From contig VZRG01000349.1 of the NCBI GenBank assembly GCA_013397435.1, positions 248,001 to 312,000 on the forward strand: a stretch of 64,000 nucleotides of DNA. Reading direction: 5' to 3'. Made by a program: the position numbers and the translations under genes. Positions 14,898-28,735 of this stretch are shown here, one piece after another. The notes beneath the pieces were generated by a model. That model did not search any database. It saw nothing but the letters and a program-made list of their open reading frames with translations, and was not told where the DNA came from. How positions within the stretch are numbered: position 1 is the first letter of the stretch; each line of letters starts with the position of its first letter. This DNA comes from Erythrocercus mccallii. Its lineage: Eukaryota; Chordata; Aves; Passeriformes; Dicruridae.

Positions 14898-17800
14898 GTG
14901 TTGTCTCTGCTTGAAACCTAAGGGTATTTACAGCTGGGGACAATAGTTAATGCACTACTAGAACAAGGAACACAAGAGCCCAGCCCTAGTATGGGCCTCC
15001 ATGAATTGGAGGTTCAGCAGAAGTTCCTAGAGTACTTCTGATGGATGTGCTGTCACCCCATGGAAGGCAGACAGGGGCTGCAGTCCTAATGTACGCTGGG
15101 CACTTGGGAAGCCTGAAGGTATGTCAGCTGGCAGTTGCATAGAAACAGAATTTTTGGCTGTGCTGGAGTCCAGTGGAGCTGCAGCTGACTCAATACTCCA
15201 GGGAAATGAAGTAAACTGGTTCCTTACCTTTGGCATTCCTGACTTACAGAAGACCTTATCTTTGATGTGCCTTTTCAATCATGATATGCAACAAAAAATG
15301 TACCAGCAGCAACAGTCTAAAGAACCATACATCATAAAACTTACAACAGCATTTCCTTAGTCATCTGCTGGTCATCATTTCTTTCCTACTTTCACTGTTA
15401 TAAACATGACATCATAGCTTATTTCCTGCTGGGGTACTCTTGCACAGAGATAACAAACATATACTCTGCCAGTACCGAAATCAAAACCAACTGCTCAGCT
15501 TCAAAAAATGGACAAGAAAACTCCAAGGAGTTAGCAAACAAGTTGCATAACTTAAAATCCCTTCCCTAATCTCAGAGTACTCCCTATTCTGCAGTTTTAG
15601 AGGCACAGTTTTAATAAGTGCTACTGGAGAAAACAGAAATTAAATATTTTATTTATGGCTGTATATTCTGCACTAAGTGTAAGAAGGGGGGAAAAAAGCA
15701 TGCACTCTTTAAATATAATGGGCAATATAATGTGGAAAAAACCATACAAAAGGAAAACTTTTTAACTCCTGTTGTACAATTTGTTTTAGAAACACGTTAA
15801 CAATGCAGGAAAGAAATCCTTGATGTCATTTACACAGCTAACTCTTGCAGGCATGTTCCAAGTCCAATAAAGAAGGTTAATACTACAATGGCAGTGAGAA
15901 ACATGCAAGTCAAAACACAATCTGGGAAGAACAAAGCACCCCATACAACCCAAATTTCAGCAGCACTAAATAATATCCCACCTGTCAGCATGTCAAACAG
16001 CTTGGCGTGTTTCCATTACAAGACAAAAGTCACTTTTGTTTGTATGTCAAATGTGCTCTGAGCAAAAGTGAAAAAAAAAAAAGAGAAAAGCTTTTTGAGA
16101 GTAGAGACAGTTCAGAGAGGTTAAAAAAAAGTCAACTGATAAATAATCATGCTCACCACCTTTGTGCTTATGTTCAAAAATAGCATTTTGGTCAGCCAGA
16201 TGGTACAAATATAGCTACAAACACATATAACGAACAAATTTAGACATTACTGATGCATGGAAGATAATACAGGGTGGAACATGCCCTGCAACTTAAAAAA
16301 ATTAACTTCAATTTACAAATGGGATCCAAACAGAAATGTTTGTTATAATGCCTTGTTTTCCATTTCCCCAGGATTCTTTTTGTGTGATGACTGATAATTT
16401 TTCTATAATCAAGAAACAGGGGAAGGGCAGAAATAAAATGGACAACATGAATTATTGCTGCCTTTTTTTCCCTAATGCAATTTCAAAAAATAAACTGATT
16501 TTTAATTTTTGCTTTAGCATAAATAATCTGTTCCATTTCTTTTAAATGTGAGCAATGAACTTGGATGGTGGCAGAACAGATCACTTTTTTCTCAGTAGAA
16601 GATGTGCCTTACCAAGGAAGCTGGTGATCTCTCACTGGTTTCAAAACCCTTTATTATACTCTCTGAAAAGTGACAATAATTGCTTTATTCCAGAGCACAG
16701 GCTATCAGACTACTTGGTTCAAGGGACAAGAAAAATCAGAGTTGGAAAATGTAAAAGGAAAGGCAGATGGCAATACTTCACCATTCCATCCCTGGATGCC
16801 AAAGAATTTTACAGGTGTGAATTACAAGCTTCATCATGGAAGACAAGTAATATTTAATGATGACAATTATTCCTAATATGAAAACAGGAGCAGACCCTGA
16901 TTCATTGCATTAGTTTACAATAAGGAAAAAAAATAACCACAGTAGAATACAAAAGTAATTCTAAAATTGCAAGAAAGATCTTGAAGTTACCTAAATTTTA
17001 CTAAACTTAGAACAACCCTAGAATTCTTAGTTAATCAAGGATAATCTATCTCCTTTATCTCAGCCATAGGTTTCCCCATGAGACTCAGAGTTTTCACCTT
17101 CATCTGAGCATGGAATCTGTCCCATCCAAGCAGATTCTGCAAGACCCAGAGACTCAGTTACAGAGGTCCTGCTGCATGTAAGGCTGTAAAATCATGCAGC
17201 CTAAGGTTTGCAGAGCAGCTCAGGTAATGAGAGGAACATCTCGCACCTTTGAAGTAGCTACTTTAAATTGGCCTTAACCTGGTTTATTAATTCTGTAAAT
17301 TTTTCGTGAAAACAGAAGCTGGAATCTTACCGAGCAAGATGGTAGGCACTGAGCAGCTTAATAAACACACTAACAGGCATGATCAACTCAATAATCTTTC
17401 TAGACACCTACCTTAAATCTTAGATTGAATCACTTCTCTCAGAGATTACTCTAGGAATTTTAGGTAATATTTTCTACTGCTGTTTGAATCACTTTTGGCT
17501 GGTTTTCAATAGTGGGATGAAGGTTGAGGTGTGAGATTCACCGAAAAACCTCATCCTTTTAATTGTGGAAATCAAGACATAAAAAAATACTTTAAAGAAT
17601 GAATTCAGTCAACAGAAACCTGAGAACTAAACAAACCCAAGACAGCATTTAATATTGCCTCAAATTCTCTGTTTGAGATAAAAATTCATTAAAAAAAGAC
17701 AGAATCCTAGACCCTCTATATGAGAAAATAGCCACCCACAGAAAAATATCAACTAAAAAGAAATATAAAATAATTCTCCTACCTTGCAAAGTAACTGGGA

Positions 17801-20800
17801 ACAGATTTGGCAAGTTCCTAAAGCAGCTGGACAGTGGAAACTGTAAAATACAACTCAATCTATATGTAATATCATGCAAGAAGCATGGGTTCAGTAACAG
17901 TGCTCACCTTTTAACTGGATGTTTTGCCTAGAATATTTTAAGAATATTGGTGACCATGTAAACATTTATGAGACAAATCAGCAAGAAATACCTGATGTGA
18001 CTCCATTTCCCATGAAAAGCAGGCATGGGGAAGTCAAGAGGACAGTTATACTGGCAGCCACCAAATGGCTATTCAAGATGCTTTTACCTACTTTAAAAGG
18101 GGTAAAAAAATGCTCTACATTAATTAATTGAGAAGTCAGGCTCAAAAGCAAAGCCAAAGCTCTTTGATCCTGTCATTGCTCCATAGTGGCAAAACTTACA
18201 GCTGTTTAATTTTTTTTTATTGTTATTATTTAAGGTCAGTAGGCAACTCATTCATATCACTGAAGTGGATGAAAGGTGTTAGGAATGAAAGACATTATCA
18301 ATTATCTCATAAGGGGAAGCAAAGCATTTATGCTATTCCAAAAGAAAAGTGCAAAGATTTAGAACATCAGACTGATAAAAATGTACTTCATGTCCAGAAG
18401 GGTAGCCTTTGCGAAATTAATCTCACATCATGAAGGTCTCAACCAGAAGGTGAGTTTGGCTGTTCTTCAACTGAGACCTCAAATCAGAAGAAACTTCTAT
18501 GGTAAAATACAATTAAATTGGGTAAAGACTCCTTTTTTTTAATAAGCTGACAAAGATATATTTGCATACTTTCTCTTATGTAAGCACATGCTCATTAATT
18601 AGAAGGATCCTCATGCAAACAAATAGTTTCAACACAGGAGACCACCCTTCTCAAAAAAAAAAAAGACAAAACCTCAAAAAAGAAATAACACACTGAGACT
18701 CTGGCTGAGTCAGAAAGTAGACTAGTTGCGAGTATAGTGTAAAAATATTTTCAAACTGCCATTTTGAAGCATGTTAATCTTTCTATATCTATACAGCCAC
18801 ATATTCGCTACATGCAGAAAGGAGTGAGAAAGTGAAATCCCTGGCCCTACAAAGGTCGTTGCAAAGGAGCATGGTGGGAGGGAAGGGAGAGAAATCAGAG
18901 AGAAAAGGGGAGAGCTCATAAAATGTAAGGTTTAAGGAATGACACTGGAGAATATCCAAGATAAATCTCCACTCTATTTCGTATTTTTTGGGAGAAGCAG
19001 CAGGTTCTTCACACCGCATGGAGTAAAGATCGCAAAATGCCAAGAACAACAGGCATAATTCTTTCAAGATCATTCCATCAGGATTTTGCAAACAAAAACA
19101 GATTGAAATATCTGGAAAAAAATTGCTGAAGAGAACAAAATTTTCACTTTGCTTCTCTCTCACCACCAACTTGAATCTACTTTCCCTCATCTCACCTTGT
19201 CTAAAAGACAAGGAGAAATGCTGGCAAGTGAACACCAAACTACCTCATCTAGGTGAAAAACCAAACTGTTCACTGGCTGTCTTTTTAATATTTTATATGA
19301 GCCTTTCCAAGTTTTCATTGGTTTCTCTTCATGTACTTTTACTATCAGAGGCTCACTGATCTTGGAATATAAGCTAACAGTTGTGGTTTTACACCACAAT
19401 GTTTATATTAGGCTGTCAGTGCACAAAGAAAATGAATACAGCTCCCACCTGCAGCTCCTGCTGTTAACTTATGCACATGGCACACGTCTGCAGGATTCAT
19501 GAAAAAACCTCTGCTGCATCCCTGAGTTCCCAGGGAGGCCTCTCTCCAAACATCTCCAGCTACATTCAGTCTCTGTGGTATCCCAGTGGGGCAGAACCAG
19601 TGCTGGCTTTAGGCACAGGCAGCAGTGGTCTAAAGCTGCAGATTGTTGGGGAGCAGCAAAAAATCTCCCCATGCACATAGGTGTTTGTCAGGTGGCTGGA
19701 CAGCCAAGAGGGCTGCTACAGCCCTGAAGGGAGAGGTCTGGATGAGGCAGAAGCCTTTCCTGGCTCCAGCAGGAGAAAGAGCCATCTCCCATTCTCATCT
19801 GTGGTGAATAAATTAATTTCTGCTACATCATGCAGAAATTTTGCACTGTCTATGGCAGAACAATTTACCTTTAAGTCCTCAAAGAAGCGAAGGGCCTAAC
19901 AAAATTACAGAACATGTATATTGCAAAAGGTACAGATGAGACTCCTCTTACCTGGTTTCAGAACATCATTCTGTTTATTAACTCAGGAAGACATACATAC
20001 TATCAGATCCCCGGAGTTTCATGCCTTTTCTTAAAATTCCAACTTACAGTAGAGATCCCAAATACTCATTAGAGCAACTGCTAAGAGTCTTCAAAGTTCT
20101 ACTCAGTTATAGTTATGATTCCTCTCACAGCCCGCAATCTTGTATGCTTTTGATTTTCAAAGCTTGTATTTGATTTTTCATTTTTTTATTTGACTCGTGA
20201 TGTTCAACTGCATGAGACTGTCCATACTATAATAAAGGCTGACTTATATAGAGGATCAGAAAATGGAAGTAGCTATCCAGTCCATGACAAGTATTAATGT
20301 AATTTTTCTATTAAGACCTTTTGCTTTCTTCCTTGAAAGTGAATTGAGAAAAAATGAAACATTTTTCAGTTACAGGCATATTATAACACTGAAGATGTCA
20401 AGAAACCTATTTTTATTAAAGAAATAATTTCATGACTTAGTGGCTGTGACTGTCAAAACAAGTACCTGTCTTCTTTTTTTTCTCTCCTCGGTCTACAGAG
20501 GCTGATGCTCCCTAGGTCAGGGTTCTAAGACTGCACACTAGCTTACACTGTGCTTGTAGAACTAAATTTATAACTGGAAAATACAAACAGCAATCTCAAC
20601 AAGCTAATGGGATTCACCTGACAGGTATGATATGGTAATACAGTCAAATGAAAATTCATTTTTTTAAAAGTTACTTTACTCATAATACAAATTGCTGTTT
20701 AATAAAGTTTAATTAAGACCAGAGCTGCCACTACACATAATTTTTTTCATGTCAATAAAAGCTCTCAAAATTTTTCTGTCAAGAACAACCTCTTCAGCTG

Positions 20801-22189
20801 GTCTCAGCTTTTTTTAAAGAAATTTGACAGGTGTTTTTTGCATAGAAGAGGTAAGAAAAAATATACTTCAAGAGATTAAAATCTAATTCTTAGCATTTTT
20901 GCTAACAATTTTAACATACTCATGTACCTATGAACAGGGCAGTCAATTTTAAAGATGGTACAATAACGTATGGAAAAAAATGTGTTCCAGTAAGCAGAGA
21001 AATTAGTAATACTGCATGCAGAGCAACTGTTAAGAGTTTAGCAGACCATTCCAAAACATTATTTCTCCCTAACACTACAGGGATGGCAGCAACAACATGT
21101 GTATGCTAGCAGGCAGTGTGCACCTGAATATATATATAAAAAATACCTCTAAAACATGGAAATATTTCACACTGCATTTAACTGATGACCCATGTTCTCA
21201 GGCAGGAAGGTTGTTATCAGCAGTGGACAGAATACCTCCTGAAAATGCAACACCCCAAAATAGATAATTGTCTGTTTTGTAACTGTTCTGCAGATGTTGC
21301 ACTGACACCTTTTAACCATCCTTGAGGCAACAGCCTATGGATGCCACAGTGTGAAACACACCTTGTCCCACACGTTTTACTACCCCTAAATATGTGCTTC
21401 AACATTCTTATTCTATCTCAGTGAGATGTGAACTTGAGTGACAGGCTAGGACCATATAAAAGCTATGAAAACATTAGTTTTCTCCTCATCGTGCCCTTTC
21501 CCGTCTCCTACACCTCCTAAACAAAAGGCATGGAAAAGAAAGAATTGGCTAAGAGAAGTCACTGCTTAGGGGAAAAGTAAAGACAGGCAAGGGAATGAAA
21601 TACTCATTCATCCATACAGCAAAGAGGTAACATCAGCGCTGTATTTACCCAATCAGGTGAGCATTAATTGTGCTTGTATGGCTGAGGCAGGATGACAGCT
21701 GCTTCCAAGCACCATCAAGAAACACACTTCGTCATATGGCAAATTTACTCTGTGCCAGATGTTAAAATGGAAATCTCCACATATCTTAATAAATATCTTT
21801 AAACATGGATAAATTTCACTTTGCACATTAAAGGCAGCTTTAATGCAGCATTCCATCCGGTGTATTAATAGTAAAATCATACTTGTCTAAGCACAACAGT
21901 TTTGGCTGATGCCTCAGTATCGTTTTGTCTTGTTAAGAAGCTTATATGTGCTTGTTCATCTGCCATAATCCAAAATACCTGCCAGAAACTTTTCTTGTTC
22001 TCTTCGCCATATTTTTCCATGAATAAACTCGCCAGTACACTTCAAGGTGATGTTTTGTTTTTAAATCACAAGCATAAAATTGTTTTAAATTTCCCATATC
22101 TCCCTTTATATACACAGAGGTTCTTTTTGCTCCCTCTTCTCATATATATAATTTGGCAGGAGAGGGAGGGGAGTGTTTGTTTGGCTTTT

Positions 22190-22250
22190 GGGGTTTTTTT
22201 TTGGTTTTTTGTTTTCTTTTTTTTTTGTTGGCTGGTTGGTTTTTACTTTT
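22190..22250. repeat. T/G-rich low-complexity tract
   Basis: Runs of T interrupted by GG pairs and TTGTTGGCTGG. Similar tracts occur near 29465, 50885 and 59075. It looks like simple-sequence drift rather than a poly(A) tail, because no retrocopy body adjoins it. Confidence 0.6.
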
Positions 22251-23102
22251 CCCATGCATCTGTTGTGGTTTTACTCAAAGTGCCAAACGTTCAAGTAAAT
22301 TGTGGAGCAAATCATTAATACTGTTACAAACTTACTGCTTTTTTGTAGAGGAAAAGAACTGAGTAATATCAGAAGACCTAAAAAAAAGCATTTTTCTAAT
22401 GAAAGAAAGGTGCTCATCTACTCCCATAGAACCATTTTATTCATACCAACTTGCTCCTTAAACAGTAAGTAATGTTTTGTTTTGATTTTTGCTGCTGAGT
22501 GAACTGTATTAATGTCTTCTGCCAAAATAGAAAGCTCAGGGGAGGAACTAACGTCCTAATTTATATAATCAAAATTAATTGGTTGTTCAGGGATTAAAAC
22601 AGGTCATTATATTTGATTGAAGACAACGGACAATACAAAATTTTTAATTAAGCTTTCACATTTAGAGGTGAAAAACATAAGTTTTACTGCTTTGTATTTT
22701 AGATAGTCATATAATAAGTGTGTGTTACAGTTAAAAGAGGGATCAGTGGGGTGGAAAAAGCTCCTAATTACATCTTCATGAAATGAAGCCAAGTGACAAA
22801 GCAGTTGCTGCTGCTTATTATATATAGCTGCTTGGCTATATTGAACTAATTCTTTAGCACTTTGATTTTCACACCCTGGTTTATAGGCCTCTGATGATCC
22901 ACAAGCTCAAAGCTAATGGTCTGCAGGACCAGATCTCATTTAAGTGTTTTTAATCAGAAACTCAGCAGAAATACAGAGTCCTCCATGGAAAAGGCAAAGG
23001 GTAAACAGTGCCCATTGGTACAAACACCATGGGAGCCACTGTCTCAGCGTGACATCATGAAAAAATACAACCCAGTACAAATTTCACCTGGTAGAGACTG
23101 GC

Positions 23103-23124
23103 ATCAGGATCCTGAGATCCTGAT
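23103..23124. repeat. 9-bp inverted repeat with 4-nt spacer
   Basis: ATCAGGATC, a CTGA spacer, then GATCCTGAT, perfectly complementary. Arms of this size are expected by chance in a window this long, so no role is claimed. Confidence 0.5.
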
Positions 23125-26100
23125 CTTGATCACTTGAACTTCAAGGAAGGGTTGGGATTTATAGGAAATATCCAGGAACTGCTTTTCCAAACCACCTTAA
23201 TAATAGCAACATACAATTGTCTAATAATGGTTGGATACTGTCAATGACTCTTCAGATCCAGTGGAAGATGGGATCAGTAATAAGCAAGGCATGTGAGAAA
23301 AGTTGTGCTGCTCATTATTAGCCTCCACAGAAACACTTCACAAGAGTAAGGATGCGCACTTAGAGAAAGCCCCTGTCCCTCAGGGAGCTTTGCAGCAAGC
23401 ACATCAACATTCAACCAGAGAAAAATGAATCAACATCCAGCAAGCTCCAGCTGCCAGTCCACTATAAAATTTTTGAATAAGAATATACCCAAAGGATTTA
23501 GGGTATTAATTTAAAACAGCCTCTAGTTTGCCCACACAGATATAAAACAGAAAAATGCTTGCTCATCCTTTTACTAAATTCATCTCAGATGACTTAAGAA
23601 CATTTTGTCTGCTGTGTTCACAGACCTTTTCCTTGCTGTCATAGCCAGGGAAAACCTTAAACTCCTCCTCATTCACGGAGAGCCATGACAACAAGAACTT
23701 CTTTTAGAAGCCTACAAAAAGACAGAATTTTCACTGAAAGAGACAGTGAAGATGCAGTCCACTTTGCTATGAGTAGCTAGAAGGGTAAATTGAGTAAATC
23801 AGGAGCTGTGATTTTTTGCAGAAATTTTTATTTTTTACCACTTAAAAATAAACCAACTTATTTTTGAAACCCACAAAAGCAAAAGAACCCTCTCCTACAG
23901 TACTAGTACTCTGCAATCCTGCAATTCAGCTCCCTATTGCTCGTTTCAAATCTGTCTTTATATTTAAAACAAATTTGAGTTTTCTTCCATAAAGTTCCAG
24001 GCAATAAAGTACCAAGTGCCAAACTGTTCTACTGATCTTCTGAGCAATAAGAATCTTATTACTAGACAAAACAAGACAAATCCTACCACCAGAAGTGTAT
24101 TCAAGGGTATTTCTAGCCACAGACTTTCCAGTTAGCTAAGCTCTTTTGAAAGAATTAATCAAAATGTGTTAAATCATCTGTGGAAGCTTGATGCCACAGT
24201 AGCTTTTCTGTAGGTTAGAAGAACAGAAACCAGAACTCCCTTATCCTTGGTCAGTCCTCTTGTGGGATCCATGCACTAATTTTGGTATAGATTTGTTGAA
24301 GCTAGTTGTGGCATTAGGAAGCTACCTATTCCAAACCCCAGGCTGCAGTCACACTGCTCTCTACACTCCCCAAAGGAATAACATCAACAGCAGGCAGCAT
24401 CCTCTCAGGAAAATCCTCTTAAGTCCCAGATGGGCTGAGAGAAGGTTCCTAAAACATTTTTGCTCTCGTGGCTTTAGAACTTTCAACAGGAGGACAAAGG
24501 GAGTTTTGGTGGCAGTAGCACACCAAGAAACCAAGCTGGGTCTTGTTAAAGATAAATTTGTTCTTTGCCAGGTAAGTAGTGAGTGCAGAGGTGGAGAAGT
24601 GCTGGCACACCCTCTGCCTCAGCTATGTCTTCCCTCACCCAGCCAGAATGACATAGTAAGCATCTCCAGGAACTTCAGAAACACTCCTTGCACCTCAAGA
24701 TGGCACAGACTGGACCCATGAGAATGGAAAAAACAGCTTATTTTAAACAATACCTCCAACATTTTTTATCTGCAAGTGCATATCTTTAGGAAGTGACAGC
24801 TTTTCCAACTCTAGGAACAATTGTCAAGGTTTGTTTTTCCTAGTTTAATTATTCAGGATACCAAGATCCCTCATTATTCATGAAAAAGAATTTTTTTCCC
24901 TTTCTTTTTTGACGATACAATCACCTCCAAAATATTTTAAGGTTTAAGAAAACATCTTAACACTTAGGTAAGACCAGCATAATATATCACTTTCATAAGC
25001 CAAGAGCTGCCTACATGTTGTTCTAGTGAGAACTTTATTTGGAATTTTGTTAATAGCTCACCATCTGTACTTTACCATGTCATTGCTACTGACAAATAAC
25101 AAGGAATAGAAAACTCAAAGATTCTCCAAGAATCTTCAGAGAAGATGTTATGAGAAACAAAATGTAAAAAACCTGAAAACCAGAAGATATGTTCTTCAAA
25201 GTCTGAATCAGCTTTTGTAGATGTACAGCAATTGCTTGCATATTGCAAACACAAGAGCCAATGAAAATTTTCAGTCTATTTGTATACACCATAAATCAGT
25301 GAAAAAAAATCCTAACAGAAATACAGGACTTTATACAATAAATTTCAAATACTTTAAAAAGTGAGCATTGCACTACACTGAATACCAGAACTTCAGCTGG
25401 GTTTCAGCTCCCAACAGACAATGGCAAGGGAAGAGTTAAAACTCAGGACTGCTACTTTTAGCCTAGTATTTTAGCCATGTTCTCTACTAATCTCCTTTTT
25501 GTTCCTAAATACTTTTTTCAATAGTGTTGATTGCTCCAAGGTTCCTATCTCCAGAACTCTAATGAAACTACAAGGAGTATTTAAACTTAAGGTGAAATTA
25601 TCAAGTATTTTCAGGATATAGAAAGCAGGAAACAGCAACACATTATGTAATAGAGCCATTATATACTGCCATAATAAATATTTAGAAATTCCAAGACTCT
25701 CTCTAAAGAAGCCTTTCGTGCACAGTATCAGCATTCATCCCTTCAGGGTGTAACAGGCAGACTGCTTCTCCACAGGGAGTTTTATCTTATTTCATTTTTG
25801 TACTGCATTCCACCTCCATGTCGCCAACCAAATTGTTTCCTGTTTTACTGCACAGAAGACCAAGAAAAAGTTTAGTAGTCACTATCCGCTTTTAATACAT
25901 ACTGATCAAATTACCTAGGGCATCTAATATACCTGTTATTTTACTGTAGGAAGTCAACAGGGTCACAAAAGGTCCACAGTATTTTATTTTTACACCTAAA
26001 TTTTATGCCTTATATTTAAAATCATTTTAACAGCTGTTGGAGCTGCTTCATTTTTACAGTAAAAACTTCAAATGTTTTAATGGTTATCAAATGCCTTGCT

Positions 26101-26374
26101 GACTTAAAGGGCAGTGTCACTTAATTCAGAAGGTACCTTTTAAATTTCATTTTTCAAGAACAGCTTTGCAGTCTTGGCTACAATACAACAATACAGTAGT
26201 AACATTCACACAATCTTCCCTCTGGAAAAGGGACTGTTTCTCTAACTGGATATCAGGAAGAGCAAGTTAGGGGCTTTTTAATTTTATTTAAATAAAGTTA
26301 TATCAAAATAATAATTTTAGTTTTAAAATTTCTCTATTCTCACATCAAATCTGAAACAGAAATGTACTAAAACT

Positions 26375-26405
26375 CCCCTAAGTTTAATTGTGATAAACTT
26401 AGGGG
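26375..26405. repeat. Perfect 12-bp inverted repeat (hairpin, 7-nt loop)
   Basis: CCCCTAAGTTTA at 26375-26386 is followed by the loop ATTGTGA and the exact reverse complement TAAACTTAGGGG ending at 26405. There are no mismatches. The arms end in four G-C pairs and pairing stops abruptly outside them. It is too short for a miRNA precursor. Confidence 0.8.
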
Positions 26406-26591
26406 CTTCTCACAACCTAGAACAGTTCACTAGATCAAGTAGCATCTTAACAATATATTAACTCAAAAAGGTTTGCCATATGAATGTTATACAAAAGCAA
26501 CAACAAAAAAAGCCTTAATGGCAGTAACTTGTGGGTTAGATATGTATGATTCATAAATAGCCAACAATCAAAACACGAGCCATAACAAAGG

Positions 26592-26610
26592 ACTTGCACA
26601 TAGTGCAAGT
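26592..26610. repeat. 8-bp inverted repeat (hairpin, 3-nt loop)
   Basis: ACTTGCAC, ATA, then GTGCAAGT. It directly abuts the left copy of the 30-bp tandem duplication and lies about 190 bp from the 12-bp hairpin. On its own it is within chance expectation. Confidence 0.55.
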
Positions 26611-26668
26611 TTACTTTACTCAAAAGTAAAATGGAAAAGTTAACTTCATTCAAAAGTAAAATGGAAAT
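26609..26668. repeat. 30-bp tandem duplication, two copies
   Basis: Units 26609-26638 and 26639-26668 agree at 26 of 30 positions. Both contain CAAAAGTAAAATGGAAA without change. Four substitutions suggest a duplication of moderate age. Confidence 0.85.
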
Positions 26669-28660
26669 GACACCTCTCAGTGCAAAGAGGACTCAAGCTC
26701 ATGCTTACTCTGCACTAGAGATGGTTACAGCAAAAGTGTTATTTTTATGTCTGTGCTTCCAAGAGGAGTCACTATCATCTTGACTGTTTGAATTAGCAAT
26801 TACTATTGGTATATTAAACAAAACCACGTCACCACCTAATAAAACAACCATTGATTTGTTTACTCTTCAAGAGGAAAATACCGGTTCTCCTACTGACACT
26901 GCTGCAAGAAGAGGAGGGAGAAACCATCCTTCTCTCCTCCTGTGAATGGATGGGGCTCTGGATATGATCAGGAACACACCAAGCAGAGCACTGCTCTAAC
27001 AGCAAGTACTGCATGCACCTGTAACACAGACCCAGATGTGCACTATTGTCTCAAGGAAAAAAACCCCAAATACCTCAACATAGAAGTCAAAGCAATAAAA
27101 ACCAGGGCTTTTTTTGAAAAACAAACAAAAAAAATCAATCCCTTGAGCTTGGGGTACAGCCACATCATGACTGGAACGTGCTATTAATAGTGTCTGACAC
27201 AACAAACACAGTTATCACATTGCAAAGTCTGAATTATTCCCACAGAATTCAACACTTGAAAAAGTCTAAAGCATTTGTTTTTCCAGAACAGTTTTATAAG
27301 CATAACCTAGTCATTAGAACATGCAAGCATTCTTTCTAAAGTGACCCATGCAACACCTATTAAGACTAAACGGCTGTAGCACACACATTCTGGCAGGGAA
27401 GCATATGCACTTTGAGACCAGGCCACCTTTGAACCCCTTCACTGCAGCTTCTGCTTTGAAGTAGCAAACCATAAATGGAAGTTGCTGCTTTCTTCACTTC
27501 ATATACAAGATGAAAGGTCCTCACAAAATGCACATTGCCTGCCACAGCAACAGATCTTCCATGAAAGGCAGCACAAGTGACACAGAGGAGCTGCAGTTCT
27601 TGTCACATGGAACAACAGATCTGTGTGAGCAGCACAGCCCAATGGGGCATGGCAACACGCCACCCTACCTTGGTGATGCAGTTAAATGCTGATGCTTTTC
27701 ATGATGAAATAAAGCCATTTCCTTAGAGACAGATGGATACTCTGCTCTGCACACGTTTGTTTCCAATGAGCTACCTCAGGGAAGAGCACCCTCTTAGATA
27801 CAGATATGCTGGAACATGGCTCAGAATTGTGGGTCACTACAGGAAAAACATTAGGCTTTTAGATGAGAGGAGGTTTTGGTTTTAATTATGTGCAAAGACA
27901 CTCCTGGGTTGGTGTAAAGGAGTAGAAAAGTAGTTTGTACCCACTTGTCAGCTGCTTAGTAAATATCTTATATGATCACAGGTGAAGCAGGATACTGGTT
28001 ACCAGGTAGTCAACAAATTACAGCCAACTTTGTTTTCAGCTTTGAGAAACATACTGTAACTTTTTTCCTTAAATTAAAAATTTTATAATGTATAGGCAAA
28101 TACTGAAGACCCAGGGGGAAAGCAATTCCAAATCCAGTGCAGCAGACTTTCTCATTTACAAATTTTACAATCAAGTTAAATACAAAACTTTAGAATCAAG
28201 TTAAAAGCAAAGAAAATTTGAAGAATAATAACTTTACATGTAGCTTCTTATTAAAAAGAAGCCCAAACACCATTACCAACAACAAACACCAAATAAAACA
28301 ACCGAACAAACAAAAAACCCAATGAGAAAAATACTATTCCTGTATTACTGCACAGGAGGTTGTAGTTTCTGTTTTGGTTTGTTTTAAGCAGAATGTCCAA
28401 ATCATAGCAGCATTACAGAAGCAGGCTGTGTTAAAAGATGTAAGAAGGAGCTGAAGCAATATTTTGCTTAGGTACCAACATTAGTTTGCACAGCACACAA
28501 GTTGCTGCATGCTTGGGATTTTTCTCTTCTGAGCAACACCTGAGAAACATACAGGAAAAAATAATTCCACAATCTTCTGTGACAGTAACCATGCATGCTA
28601 AAAAAGATAAATAATCCTGTGGCACTTACAATATTCAGCCAAATCTGGAGTTTTTGAAGG

Positions 28661-28735
28661 AAATCCTGCTTATTGCAGAGGGGTTGGACTTGATGACATT
28701 TAAAGGCCCGTTCCAACCCAAATCACTCTGATTTC
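28661..28735 (+). mobile_element. CR1 LINE 3' tail fragment
   Basis: Reads AATCCTGCTTATTGCAGAGG then GGTTGGACTTGATGACATTT, AAAGGCCCGTTCCAACCCAA and a decayed ATCACTCTGATT terminus. It matches the last roughly 75 nt of CR1 on the plus strand, antisense to GMDS. The terminal octamers are partly mutated, so it is an old copy. Confidence 0.85.

Larger units (their letters stand above)
14898..28660 (-). other. GMDS: GMDS intron 4 segment without recognised genes
   Basis: About 13.8 kb of intron. It contains purine-rich sequence near 18870-18915, T/G-rich low complexity at 22190-22250, a 9-bp inverted repeat at 23103-23124, and a cluster of inverted and tandem repeats at 26375-26668. The stretch 19470-19900 is less AT-rich than its surroundings and partly open on both strands, but I cannot assign it to a gene or repeat family. 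An AT-rich stretch at 22750-22870 resembles conserved non-coding DNA. Confidence 0.65.

Noticed and set aside
18789..19238. 149-codon open frame on the minus strand
   Set aside because: It lies over purine-rich plus-strand sequence, where stops are suppressed by composition. The protein is Phe/Leu/Ser-rich with no motif.
24260..24721. Longest open frame in the window (153 codons, plus strand)
   Set aside because: No recognisable domain, no splice context and ordinary intronic composition. One frame of this size is unsurprising in 64 kb read in six frames.
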